Source of the DNA: JAQBRD01 sp041158765
GTDB taxonomy: Bacteria; Patescibacteriota; Minisyncoccia; Phycocordibacterales; PALSA-1337
NCBI GenBank assembly: GCA_041158765.1
Contig: JBEBAU010000014.1
Span: 1 to 18,236, forward strand
Direction: 5' to 3'
Length of the DNA: 18,236 bases
Shown here: positions 1 to 6,634 of the stretch, piece after piece
Position numbering within the stretch: position 1 is the stretch's first letter
How the letters are laid out: every line of letters starts with the position of its first letter
The notes under the pieces: model-generated
Told to the model about the DNA's origin: nothing
What the model saw: the letters and a program-made list of their open reading frames with translations, nothing else
The model's database searches: none
Position numbers and translations under genes: made by a program

Positions 1-2
1 AT

Positions 3-482
3 AAACTGGAGTCGCTTACCAAGATGGTTCCTATACTAGAGAAGATGCAAGGAACACAAGCAAAAGGGTACGGTGTCAGGTTCATTCAAACAAATCGTGA
101 GTTGGAGTCCTTTTATAACGAGGTGTTAGAGGATTATCGTGATAAGAGCTACTACGTCATTGGTAATGCCAATGCATTCCTCAATATTAATGCAGATTTC
201 TTACTTGAATTCAGAAAGAAACGTGCACTGCGAAATATCCGTACCAAATTGCTGTTGTCACACGACTCTAAGTCGGCAATAGGGCAGGACGACCCCTCAT
301 TAATCCGAGAATTCAAATATTTACCCGAGAAGTATCAGTTCAAAAGTACAATTGATATCTATGATGACAAGATACTTATCATTGGACCTGAGGTGAAGGC
401 TTTGGCTGTAGTGATTGCGATACCTCCAATGGTTGATGTGTTTCGTTCTATCTTTGATGTACTCTGGGAAAGTACCCCATAA
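3..482 (+). CDS. TrmB-family transcriptional regulator, C-terminal part (5' end outside window)
   Basis: The frame is open from the first bases of the window, with seven codons before the first ATG at 24, so this is the 3' part of a gene that begins upstream. About 159 residues are visible. The start (LESLTKMVPILEKMQG) matches in position and character the linker helix of the complete TrmB-family protein at 2301-3089. The following region (GYGVRFIQTNRELESFYNEV, then YYVIGNANAFL) corresponds to that protein's effector domain (IQFFSGVEGIKSVQNDI, then ETYTLWPTQRVI). Both end in a similar helix with FDVLWES or FDFLWSS. The DNA-binding winged helix is expected upstream but is not visible. Family members usually sense a small molecule through this C-terminal domain; the ligand here is unknown. 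A degenerate palindrome at 500-518 lies just after the stop. Confidence 0.72.
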   Translation, partial: KLESLTKMVPILEKMQGTQAKGYGVRFIQTNRELESFYNEVLEDYRDKSYYVIGNANAFLNINADFLLEFRKKRALRNIRTKLLLSHDSKSAIGQDDPSLIREFKYLPEKYQFKSTIDIYDDKILIIGPEVKALAVVIAIPPMVDVFRSIFDVLWESTP

Positions 483-499
483 TGAAAATGATATTTGAA

Positions 500-518
500 T
501 TGTCGTGGAATTCGACGA
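500..518. promoter_or_regulatory. Operator-like inverted repeat between regulator gene and hydrolase gene
   Basis: TTGTCG at 500-505 and CGACGA at 513-518 form a near-perfect inverted repeat with a 7-base centre. The half-sites nearly match those of the palindrome at 3119-3135 (TTGTCG and CGACAA), which also lies beside a TrmB-family gene. The spacing differs (7 versus 5 bases), so a shared binding protein is only a possibility. It lies about 40 bases before the -10 box at 557. Confidence 0.3.
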
Positions 519-556
519 TGGTGAGCGAGTAGGTGGTGCCATCACCAGAAAACCCG

Positions 557-562
557 TATACT
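557..562 (+). promoter_or_regulatory. -10 box candidate for the hydrolase-deformylase unit
   Basis: TATACT followed by A lies 27 bases before the ATG at 590. The same TATACTA core recurs before several other genes in this window (3145, 9846 on the minus strand, 14836, 17910). No convincing -35 hexamer is seen at 16-18 bases, so confidence rests on the recurring -10 and its position. Confidence 0.4.
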
Positions 563-589
563 AATAACACGTAATAATTACTAAAATAT

Positions 590-1168
590 ATGAAACGACT
601 TATCGTAGTTCATGGTTGGGGAGGAAGTTCAGCGGGGGCGCTTGTTTCGTGGGTGGGGAAGATTGGTGCTGAAATGGGTTTTGAGACGACGGTGCTTGAT
701 ATGCCGAATACGCATGTTCCCACAATTGATGCATGGACGAAGCATCTCGATGATAATGTAGGATACGTTGATGAAATTACATACTTCGTGGGTCATAGTC
801 TCGGTTGTCAGGCGGTTTTGCGATATCTCGATATGAATAAGGGGTCACAAGTTGGAGGGGTGATTCTTGTTGCGCCACCACTTGAAATGAACGGACTTGA
901 AACAGAAGAAGACAAAGATATTATTCGTCCATGGATTGATCGACCGATTGATTTCGCTGCAATTCGTAGAATGACGCCAAATCCGGATGCTTTTGTAGCT
1001 ATTTTTTCAGATAATGATACGCAGGTACCTCTTGAAGCGAATAAAGCACGCATTGAAGCAGGTCTCCACCCAAAAATAATCGTAGAGCATGCCCAAGGCC
1101 ACTTCACTACAGAGGATGGTTTCACCGAATTACCATCACTCGCTACTGAGTTGACTCGTTTCAAATAG
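590..1168 (+). CDS. RBBP9/YdeN-type serine alpha/beta hydrolase
   Basis: A 192-residue single-domain alpha/beta hydrolase. The N-terminal strand and oxyanion-hole region reads IVVHGWGGSS (residues 5-14). The nucleophile elbow is GHSLG with Ser70, the acid is probably Asp143 (or Asp141) in FSDNDTQVP, and the catalytic His is His171 in AQGHF. The small size, the HGWGG start and the AQGHF end fit the RBBP9 family, whose bacterial members are putative serine hydrolases of uncertain substrate. There is no signal peptide, so it should be cytosolic. The ATG at 590 gives the natural N-terminus MKRLIVVHG; no Shine-Dalgarno sequence is evident. The stop lies 17 bases before the deformylase start, so the two genes are likely co-transcribed. 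Confidence 0.85.
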   Translation: MKRLIVVHGWGGSSAGALVSWVGKIGAEMGFETTVLDMPNTHVPTIDAWTKHLDDNVGYVDEITYFVGHSLGCQAVLRYLDMNKGSQVGGVILVAPPLEMNGLETEEDKDIIRPWIDRPIDFAAIRRMTPNPDAFVAIFSDNDTQVPLEANKARIEAGLHPKIIVEHAQGHFTTEDGFTELPSLATELTRFK

Positions 1169-1185
1169 AGGACTACTCTACTAGG

Positions 1186-1764
1186 GTGAAACCAACTCTC
1201 TTACGAATTGCGCAGCTTGGTAATCCAATATTGCGCAAAAAAGCAAAATTAGTGAAAGCTCCGTATTCTCAAGAAATACGTACTCTTGTTGCTGATATGA
1301 TTGCGACTGCAGATGATGCGGGAGGTGTTGGTATTGCTGCTCCGCAGGTGTACCAATCATTGCAGCTTTTCATCATTGCTTCGATGCCAACACCTGCATA
1401 TCCAAGAGCTCCACGTATACCACCTACTGCAATCATAAATCCAGTTGTCATTAGTAAATCACGTGCCACGGTGAAGGATTGGGAAGGGTGCCTTAGTATT
1501 CCCAATCTTCGGGCGCAGGTTTCACGCGCTGCTTCTGTTAAGGTTGAATATACTGATATCAATAAACCAAAACGTATTCGCAAAACATTCACTGGTTTGG
1601 CCGCCCGCATCTTTCAGCATGAATTCGATCATATACAAGGTATTTTGTTCATTGATAGGGTACGATCGAAGGATTTGGTGAGTGAAATTGAGTACATGCG
1701 CCAAATTAAAGCAAAAAATAAAAAAGTAAAAGAAAAAGCGACAAAAAAGGGGAAGAGAAAGTAA
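1186..1764 (+). CDS. def: Peptide deformylase
   Basis: Removes the N-formyl group from the initiator Met of new proteins, using a metal ion (usually Fe2+). All three family motifs are intact: GVGIAAPQ (residues 47-54), EGCLS (100-104, metal ligand Cys102) and HEFDH (145-149, two His ligands and catalytic Glu146). The 192-residue length is normal; the last 20 residues are a Lys-rich tail (KAKNKKVKEKATKKGKRK) that could contact the ribosome or RNA (inference). The start is GTG at 1186, the only start that gives the usual beginning (TLLRIAQLGNPILRKKA); a purine-rich AGAGGA lies about 13 bases upstream and overlaps the hydrolase stop. The stop codon lies within the terminator stem at 1761-1790. 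It is likely the second gene of the hydrolase transcript. Confidence 0.97.
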   Translation: MKPTLLRIAQLGNPILRKKAKLVKAPYSQEIRTLVADMIATADDAGGVGIAAPQVYQSLQLFIIASMPTPAYPRAPRIPPTAIINPVVISKSRATVKDWEGCLSIPNLRAQVSRAASVKVEYTDINKPKRIRKTFTGLAARIFQHEFDHIQGILFIDRVRSKDLVSEIEYMRQIKAKNKKVKEKATKKGKRK

Positions 1765-1790
1765 AAAACCACCATGAGGTGGTTTTTTAC
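1761..1790. terminator. Bidirectional rho-independent terminator between def and HU gene
   Basis: A perfect 13-bp stem (GTAAAAAACCACC at 1761-1773, GGTGGTTTTTTAC at 1778-1790) with an ATGA loop. Each strand ends the stem in a run of six T, so it can stop def from the left and the HU gene from the right. The left arm contains the def stop codon. Confidence 0.92.
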
Positions 1791-1841
1791 TTTAGAAACC
1801 GCTCGAGCGAGGTCTAAAATCTCTTGGAAGTTAAATAGTAC

Positions 1842-2114
1842 TTATTTAACAGCATCCTTGAGAGCCTTTGCTGCTCGGAACTTAGGAACCTTCATAGCTG
1901 GAACCTGGATAGATTCACCAGTTCGAGGATTTCGAGCTTCACGAGCTGCTCGCTGCTTCACTGAGAAGATACCGAGGCCTGCGATAGAAACCTCCTCACC
2001 CTTCTTCATAGTAGATACAATGGCATTAAGAGCTGCTTCTACCGCCTGCTCTGCCTGAACCTTTGTACCGCCCAATACTGCATGGACTGCGTCTACAATT
2101 CCTGCTTTATTCAT
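1842..2114 (-). CDS. hup: HU-family DNA-binding protein
   Basis: A 90-residue histone-like nucleoid protein that binds and bends DNA with little sequence preference, acting as a dimer. It has the family length and motifs: helical N-terminus (MNKAGIVDAV), GLGIF at 46-50, the DNA-contacting arm with RNPRTGE at 61-67, and the C-terminal VPKFRAAKALKDAV. The arm's tip Pro lies in RNPRTGE or VPA. The ATG at 2114 has no Shine-Dalgarno sequence, only an A/T-rich stretch. It is a single-gene unit: the shared terminator at 1761-1790 lies downstream and an A/T-rich leader lies upstream. HU and IHF subunits are hard to tell apart by eye, but the sequence is HU-like. Confidence 0.95.
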   Translation of the reverse strand: MNKAGIVDAVHAVLGGTKVQAEQAVEAALNAIVSTMKKGEEVSIAGLGIFSVKQRAAREARNPRTGESIQVPAMKVPKFRAAKALKDAVK

Positions 2115-2220
2115 ATTTTTTTATTGTTAACGAATAAAATACTAATTGAGAACCTACGCGTGTACCAATACTCTATGCGCCCGCGTATGCAAGAGCATTT
2201 GAGTCCTAACCTCAGTAATC

Positions 2221-2247
2221 ATTATATAACAGGCCATTTTCTGTGCA
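2221..2247 (-). promoter_or_regulatory. Possible HU gene promoter
   Basis: On the minus strand a perfect TATAAT lies at 2226-2221, with a weak -35 candidate TGCACA at 2247-2242 (15-base spacer). Transcription would start near 2214, giving a leader of about 100 bases. The 186-base gap 2115-2300 holds no other gene; AGGCCAT occurs twice in it (from 2230 and 2261). Evidence is modest. Confidence 0.35.
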
Positions 2248-2300
2248 ATAGCCCAAAAATAAGGCCATATTTGGCTGAAAGAGGCAAATTTTCTGTTCTT

Positions 2301-3089
2301 TTACTTCAAACTACTCCACAAAAAATCAAAATGTACCTTCATTAAGTGTGCGAAAGACTTGCTGTGGACGATGAAACCGAATAATTCTGGGGATGAATCA
2401 AAAAAGGCAACCTTTTCACCATATATCCAATAACTCATATGAATACCTAGATCTGTAGGGAGATATTTGACCGTTCGGAGTGTTGATGAATTGCCAATAA
2501 TAAGTGGATGCTTTTTTTCATCACGTACTTTCCCTTGGCGTATAACCTTAACACTGATGTTTTCTTCGATTCTTCGACGATTATGCCAGGTAATATAATC
2601 GTATCCCAAGAGATCAATTACTCGTTGAGTCGGCCACAGTGTGTATGTCTCAATATCTCGAGACCATAGAATGTCATTCTGCACACTTTTGATACCCTCT
2701 ACTCCGCTAAAGAATTGAATTTTTGGTTCAACCGTTTTTCCGCTTTCATGGAGAACAGGAAGTATATCAGTGAAGATCTTTTTTGCTTTTTCGTACTGTT
2801 CTTGCTTTTGGTCGAGAAGCATTTGAATCGTATTGGGGTCATTGGCGAAGAAGAAGGTCTTACCGTCCTGCTTTTTTGACAAAATAAGGTTCTTTTGTTG
2901 AAGGAGGCGGATATGATCATATACAGAGGGGCGGGGGATATTAACGATTTCACCAAGCATTCTTGCGGTGAGGCTCTTATTGCCAAGTAGACTCAAATAT
3001 ATTTTTTGTGAAATAGGGGATATATCGAGAGAAGTTAATACCTCAATTATTCCCTCTTTCCCCGATATTGTATTTTTAGCTTTTGACAT
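2301..3089 (-). CDS. TrmB-family transcriptional regulator
   Basis: A 262-residue regulator with an N-terminal winged helix-turn-helix (about residues 22-83, with LTARMLGEIVNIPRPSVYDH as the helix-turn-helix core), a linker helix rich in Lys, Gln and Glu (about 88-115), and a C-terminal effector domain (about 122-262). This is the architecture of the TrmB/SugR group, often found as sugar-responsive regulators in archaea and frequent in Patescibacteria. The ligand cannot be predicted. The ATG at 3089 lies only 7 bases after a -10 box, so the mRNA is probably leaderless. A 17-bp palindrome at 3119-3135 overlaps its -35 and the region upstream of the divergent methyltransferase, so it probably represses itself and may control that gene. 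The gene at 3-482 is a likely paralogue. Confidence 0.88.
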   Translation of the reverse strand: MSKAKNTISGKEGIIEVLTSLDISPISQKIYLSLLGNKSLTARMLGEIVNIPRPSVYDHIRLLQQKNLILSKKQDGKTFFFANDPNTIQMLLDQKQEQYEKAKKIFTDILPVLHESGKTVEPKIQFFSGVEGIKSVQNDILWSRDIETYTLWPTQRVIDLLGYDYITWHNRRRIEENISVKVIRQGKVRDEKKHPLIIGNSSTLRTVKYLPTDLGIHMSYWIYGEKVAFFDSSPELFGFIVHSKSFAHLMKVHFDFLWSSLK

Positions 3090-3096
3090 ACTCAGT

Positions 3097-3125
3097 AGTG
3101 TAGCCCTTTTTGCTAGTATTGTCGA
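3097..3125 (-). promoter_or_regulatory. Promoter of the TrmB-family regulator
   Basis: On the minus strand, -35 TCGACA (3125-3120, five of six matches to TTGACA) and -10 TACACT (3102-3097) are 17 bases apart. Transcription would begin at about 3090, one base before the ATG, so the mRNA would be leaderless. The -35 lies inside the palindrome at 3119-3135. Confidence 0.6.
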
Positions 3126-3135
3126 GATTCGACAA
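3119..3135. promoter_or_regulatory. 17-bp palindromic operator between divergent regulator and methyltransferase genes
   Basis: TTGTCGA at 3119-3125 and TCGACAA at 3129-3135 are perfect inverted repeats around GAT. The site covers the -35 of the minus-strand promoter and lies just upstream of the plus-strand -10 at 3145. Its place next to a helix-turn-helix regulator gene suggests that the TrmB-family protein binds here (inference). Confidence 0.6.
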
Positions 3136-3144
3136 CAATCCCAC

Positions 3145-3150
3145 TATACT
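3145..3150 (+). promoter_or_regulatory. -10 box candidate for the methyltransferase gene
   Basis: TATACT followed by A. The only -35-like element, TTGTCG at 3119, is 20 bases away, so the promoter may be weak or activator-dependent. A start near 3157 would leave a leader of about 70 bases before the ATG at 3228. Confidence 0.42.
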
Positions 3151-3227
3151 AGACATATGTGGTAATCTGTTGTCAGGTCACAAAACGTGATCCAAACAAA
3201 CAATAACAAAACAAGGCGGGGTTACGT

Positions 3228-4094
3228 ATGAAAAACAAATTGATCATTGCAAATCTGGTGCTGGCATTCGCTTCTGATAAGTTCTCGGCTCGTGCTATCA
3301 AGCGTGCTACCAAGGACTACATTCAGACCTTTATTGATATCGGTATGGGTGAAAAGAAAGCGGGGGAATTGTGTGCGTGTATCATGCATTTACTCCGCAA
3401 GGTGTGCTCGCGCGCACTCACTCTCAAAAAAGCCGAGGTTCTGATCGTAAAGGAGATGAGCGAATATCGTGTTGACGGCCGTGGAATTCGCGAGGTGCTC
3501 AATGAGAAACTGGCGAATCGTTCTAATATCGTCGTAAGCCAAATCGCGCCATACCTCAAAAGTGTAACGGGGCCCGTCATTGATTTCGGCTGTGGAGATG
3601 GCAGCATTAGCCAAATCCTGCACGATCAAATGGGTCTCAATATTACCGGTTATGATGTTACCTCATATCGTCTTCCGAGCGTCAGTATTCCGATGGTGAA
3701 ATTCGATGGAAAAACTGTGCCCGTGGCCGATGGACGCTTCGAAGCTGCGGTTGTGACGAATGTCATTCATCACGAGGCGGACAACGAACGGATCATCAAA
3801 GAGTTGACGAGGGTTGTTAGCAAAAAGCTGGTCGTCATTGAAACAGTTCCAAATCCGACAAAAAATAAGCACAATGCTGAGGCTGAAAAGTCGAGGGTCT
3901 TCATGAATGATTACCTCTACAATCGACTTTTCCAGTTTGGTGCTGAGATTCCGGTGCCGGGAACATACGAGACAGCAGAAAATTGGCCCAAACGGTTTGC
4001 GGAGCATGGTTGGAAGACCGAAGTTAGTGTTGATCTTGGTATTGATCAGAAGATCATTCGTGATCGGCACCATCTCTATGTCTTCGTGAAGTAG
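3228..4094 (+). CDS. Class I SAM-dependent methyltransferase with a novel N-terminal region
   Basis: A 288-residue protein. The C-terminal two thirds are a class I methyltransferase: motif I VIDFGCGDG (117-125), an acidic residue after strand 2 (GYDVTSY, Asp143), a strand-4 region VVTNVIHHEAD (175-185) and a strand-5 region LVVIETVPNP (201-210). The first 110 residues, helical with several Cys (50, 52, 60), are not recognised and may hold a substrate-binding part. The substrate is unknown; the overall pattern resembles small-molecule methyltransferases of the UbiE/Methyltransf_11 type. The ATG at 3228 follows a purine-rich AAGGCGGGG, one of the few Shine-Dalgarno-like sequences here. GC is visibly higher than in neighbours (31/60 at 3541-3600 and 36/60 at 3721-3780, against 23/60 at 14221-14280), suggesting later acquisition. 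It is divergent from the TrmB-family gene. Confidence 0.85.
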   Translation: MKNKLIIANLVLAFASDKFSARAIKRATKDYIQTFIDIGMGEKKAGELCACIMHLLRKVCSRALTLKKAEVLIVKEMSEYRVDGRGIREVLNEKLANRSNIVVSQIAPYLKSVTGPVIDFGCGDGSISQILHDQMGLNITGYDVTSYRLPSVSIPMVKFDGKTVPVADGRFEAAVVTNVIHHEADNERIIKELTRVVSKKLVVIETVPNPTKNKHNAEAEKSRVFMNDYLYNRLFQFGAEIPVPGTYETAENWPKRFAEHGWKTEVSVDLGIDQKIIRDRHHLYVFVK

Positions 4095-4123
4095 TAAGAT
4101 TATCTCAAGACAAAACTAACAAG

Positions 4124-4155
4124 ACGGTGGAACTAATTCATTCCACCGTTTTTTT
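4124..4155 (+). terminator. Rho-independent terminator of the methyltransferase gene
   Basis: A perfect 9-bp stem (ACGGTGGAA at 4124-4132, TTCCACCGT at 4141-4149) with an 8-base loop, followed by a T run ending at 4155. It lies 30 bases after the stop at 4094. Confidence 0.93.
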
Positions 4156-4156
4156 C

Positions 4157-4276
4157 TTGTTTATAAACAACAAAGACAGCTATTGAGGAGACTCCGCAGA
4201 CACGTAGGTGTTGAGGATTAGGAGATTTCTAGCAAGAAATCTCCGTGTCTCCGAGAGAGCTGTCTTTGTTGTCTTT
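4157..4276. repeat. Nested palindromic element between convergent genes
   Basis: A 14-bp perfect palindrome TTGTTTATAAACAA (4157-4170) overlaps the left arm of a perfect 15-bp inverted repeat (ACAACAAAGACAGCT at 4167-4181, AGCTGTCTTTGTTGT at 4258-4272). The 76 bases inside hold a perfect 10-bp hairpin with loop AGCA (GGAGATTTCT at 4221-4230, AGAAATCTCC at 4235-4244), flanked by AGACACG (4198-4204) and CGTGTCT (4244-4250), which can pair over it. The right end abuts the RNase Y stop codon. It could be an unusual terminator for that gene, a structured RNA, or a small non-autonomous mobile or REP-like palindrome. No reading frame or tRNA features were seen in it. Confidence 0.7.
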
Positions 4277-5807
4277 ATCTTGCAAAATCAATAGCTCGAA
4301 GCTCGCGAATGACGGTAACTTTAATTTCTCCTGGATATTTCAAGTCTTTTTCTATCTTGAGTGCAATATCTCGAGCCAAATTCTTGGATTCAAGGTCAGT
4401 GAGGGCTTCTGGGGTAACGAAGATACGAATTTCACGTCCTGCTTGGAGTGCATATGACTTTTCAACTCCTTTGAAACCGTTCGCAATCGCCTCAAGATCA
4501 CCAAGGCGTTTCAAATAGTTTTCAATACTGTCACTTCGAGCACCAGGACGAGAACCTGAGATTGCATCAGCAGCCTGAACAATACGAGATTCGACTGTTT
4601 CATACGGATATTCTTCATGGTGTGCCTGCATTGCTTTCACAATTTCTTCACTTGTGCCGAATTTTTGAAGAATACGACGACCAATCTCGACGTGTGTACC
4701 AGCAACTTCATGGTCGAGTGCCTTACCAATATCGTGGAGAAGGGCACCGGCTTTTGCGACAGCAACATTCGCCCCAATCTCCTCGGCAATCATTCCAGCG
4801 ATATGTGACATTTCTATTGAGTGTCGGAGTACATTCTGACCGTAGCTTGTACGGAAGTGAAGTCGTCCGAGAATAAGGAGAACTCGTGGATCAAGACCAA
4901 TAACACCGCATTCGTATGCGGCCTGTTCACCCTTTTCTTTTATGGTTTTGTTAATGCTGTTTTTTGCTTCTTCGACTACCTTCTCGATTTTTGCAGGCTG
5001 AATACGGCCATCCTTAATGAGTTCTTCAAGTGCCTGTTTTGCAACATGTCGTCGAATTGGGTCAAATGAAGAAATAGTGATGGTTCCTGGAGTATCATCA
5101 ACAATAACCTCGACACCAGTCATTCGCTCGAATGCTTTGATATTTCTACCTTCTTTTCCAATAATCTTTCCTTTGATTTCATCATTTGGAATGACTACAC
5201 TTGTAGACATAACATCTGATGCTACTGAATTGGCGAGGCGCTGAATAGAAATTGCAAGAATATCCTTGGCCTTTTGTTCAAGGGTTTCTTCACCTGATTG
5301 CTCGAGTTTTTGGATGCGGGTGAGGAGATCTGCTTCGGCATTCTTTTCAATTGTTTTGAGAAGTTCATCCTTGGCTTCATCAGAAGTAATGCGAGCAATA
5401 CGTTCAAGCTCAGCTTTTTTATCAGCCTCAAGTTTGTCAGCGCGTTCTTTGATTGCGCGGATTTCATTGATTCGATTTTTGATGATTTCAACTTCTTTAT
5501 CAATATCAGCCTGACGATTATCAAGCAAATCCTCTTTTTTGATAAGGCGAGTTTCGGTCTGTTGATTCTTCTCTTCTTTTTCTTTTATTTCGATACGAGC
5601 CTCTTCAAGTAACTTATTGGCGCGAACGTCGGCTTCGGTTGTAATCTTTTTTGCTTCTTCTTTTGCGCCGAGAAGCATTTCTTTTATCTCAATTTCCATC
5701 GAGCCCTTTTTACCAAGGGAGATGATGAGACGAAGATAGTATCCGATCGCGATTCCAATGATGCCTGAAAGGGCGAGGAATACGGCTACGACTTTTAATG
5801 ATTGCAT
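4275..5807 (-). CDS. rny: Ribonuclease Y
   Basis: A membrane-anchored endoribonuclease that starts mRNA decay. The 510-residue form has an N-terminal transmembrane helix (about residues 5-30, VVAVFLALSGIIGIAIGYYL), a long charged coiled coil (about 37-180), a KH RNA-binding domain (about 203-265, with IIGKEGRNI at 215-223), and an HD domain whose metal-binding HD is in LLHDIGKALDHE (His358, Asp359), followed by HHEEYPYET and the RIVQAADAISGSRPGAR block. Length and order match the family (about 520 residues). I chose ATG 5807; a TTG at 5828 would add seven residues (MSEFHSH). A perfect hairpin at 5810-5824 sits directly before the ATG. It is probably a single-gene unit. The nested palindrome at 4157-4276 follows the stop. 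Confidence 0.96.
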   Translation of the reverse strand: MQSLKVVAVFLALSGIIGIAIGYYLRLIISLGKKGSMEIEIKEMLLGAKEEAKKITTEADVRANKLLEEARIEIKEKEEKNQQTETRLIKKEDLLDNRQADIDKEVEIIKNRINEIRAIKERADKLEADKKAELERIARITSDEAKDELLKTIEKNAEADLLTRIQKLEQSGEETLEQKAKDILAISIQRLANSVASDVMSTSVVIPNDEIKGKIIGKEGRNIKAFERMTGVEVIVDDTPGTITISSFDPIRRHVAKQALEELIKDGRIQPAKIEKVVEEAKNSINKTIKEKGEQAAYECGVIGLDPRVLLILGRLHFRTSYGQNVLRHSIEMSHIAGMIAEEIGANVAVAKAGALLHDIGKALDHEVAGTHVEIGRRILQKFGTSEEIVKAMQAHHEEYPYETVESRIVQAADAISGSRPGARSDSIENYLKRLGDLEAIANGFKGVEKSYALQAGREIRIFVTPEALTDLESKNLARDIALKIEKDLKYPGEIKVTVIRELRAIDFAR

Positions 5808-5809
5808 AT

Positions 5810-5824
5810 GCGAATGGAATTCGC
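5810..5824 (-). promoter_or_regulatory. Hairpin immediately before the RNase Y start codon
   Basis: A perfect 6-bp stem (GCGAAT and ATTCGC) with a 3-base loop ends 2 bases before ATG 5807, in the place of a ribosome binding site. It may limit ribosome access to this start. If the TTG at 5828 is used instead, the hairpin is within the coding sequence. Confidence 0.35.
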
Positions 5825-5968
5825 TCAACTAACTCTCATAATGTATCTATGCGGATGCTGGTTTTTTGATGATGGTGTGTCTAGGAATTTTCATTTGTCT
5901 ACTGTGTCGGGATTTTGGGATACAAGCGATCCATTAGGGAAGTGCGGAAAACGAATTCAAATTAATTT

Positions 5969-5997
5969 AATATAAGTGTACGTTTGTACCGTATCAC
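5969..5997 (-). promoter_or_regulatory. Possible RNase Y promoter
   Basis: On the minus strand GTGATA (5997-5992) and TATATT (5974-5969) are 17 bases apart. Transcription would begin near 5962, directly after the clpP stop at 6000, with a leader of about 155 bases. The match is only moderate. Confidence 0.3.
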
Positions 5998-5999
5998 GA

Positions 6000-6569
6000 T
6001 TACATCACTTTGTCGATGATGCCGTATTTCTTTGCTTCTTCAGCTGACATGAAGAAATCTCGATCCACATCCTTCTCGATTTTTGATAGTGGTTGGCCGG
6101 TGTTCTTCGCAAGCATTTTGTTGAGTGATTCTCGAGTCTTGAGAATATGCTTTGCGCTGATTTCAATATCTGAAGCCTGACCTTCTGCGCCACCAAGTGG
6201 TTGATGAATCATCACTTCGGAATTGGGAAGTGCGAAACGCTTGCCTTTTTGACCAGATGAAAGTATCAATGCTCCACCAGAAGCGGCGATACCAACACAG
6301 ACTGTGGCTACATCATTTTTGATATGGTTCATGGTATCAATAATCGCAAGTGTTGCAGTCACTGAACCTCCGGGTGAATTGATGTACAAATTAATGTCCT
6401 TCTTCGGATCTTCAGATTGAAGGAAAAGGAGCTGCGCAATAATAATGTTTGCAGTGTGATCATCAATTGGACCCCCAAGGAAGATTATGTTTTCTTTCAA
6501 GAGACGTGAGTAGATATCGTATGCTCGTTCTCCGAAGTTGGTTTTTTCGATAACGGTTGGTATTAACAT
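6000..6569 (-). CDS. clpP: ATP-dependent Clp protease proteolytic subunit
   Basis: The serine peptidase barrel that degrades proteins fed to it by a Clp ATPase. The 189-residue protein has the full catalytic triad: Ser97 (GIAASGGA, where many homologues have ASMGA), His122 (VMIHQPLGG) and Asp171 (DVDRDFFM), at the same numbering as mature E. coli ClpP. It also has YINSPGGSV (62-70), the oxyanion region. There is no propeptide: the protein starts MLIPTVIEKTNFGERAYDIY. The ATG at 6569 has no Shine-Dalgarno sequence. No clpX lies beside it in this window. No clear terminator follows the stop; the RNase Y gene lies 192 bases downstream on the same strand, so read-through is possible. Confidence 0.97.
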   Translation of the reverse strand: MLIPTVIEKTNFGERAYDIYSRLLKENIIFLGGPIDDHTANIIIAQLLFLQSEDPKKDINLYINSPGGSVTATLAIIDTMNHIKNDVATVCVGIAASGGALILSSGQKGKRFALPNSEVMIHQPLGGAEGQASDIEISAKHILKTRESLNKMLAKNTGQPLSKIEKDVDRDFFMSAEEAKKYGIIDKVM

Positions 6570-6606
6570 GGCTTTATTTTTTTATCTTATATAAGTCTAT
6601 GAGCCT

Positions 6607-6634
6607 ATCATACCTAATCGAGAGGGTTTCGCAA
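6607..6634 (-). promoter_or_regulatory. clpP promoter
   Basis: On the minus strand TTGCGA (6634-6629) and TATGAT (6612-6607) are 16 bases apart. Transcription would begin near 6600, about 30 bases before the ATG. The remaining gap up to 6727 is A/T-rich and shows nothing else. Confidence 0.5.

Noticed and set aside
321..545. Minus-strand open frames overlapping the regulator, and similar frames antisense to or out of frame with clear genes throughout the window
   Set aside because: They overlap well-supported genes, have no recognisable motifs, and show composition expected of shadow frames.
536..549. 5-bp stem-loop TGGTG-CCAT-CACCA after the first regulator gene
   Set aside because: No T run follows, so it is not a supported terminator.
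2241..2300. Weak stem (GCCAAATATGGC on the minus strand) followed by TTATTTTT after the TrmB-family gene
   Set aside because: Only four base pairs around a four-base loop; not strong enough to call a terminator, although it may serve as one.
3157..3165. Three-codon reading frame ATG TGG TAA at the probable start of the methyltransferase transcript
   Set aside because: Too short to support as a leader peptide; no ribosome binding site, and the methyltransferase start is over 60 bases downstream.
4182..4257. Possible tRNA or small RNA gene inside the nested palindrome
   Set aside because: No T-loop GTTCRA or anticodon arm arrangement was found; reported as a repeat element only.
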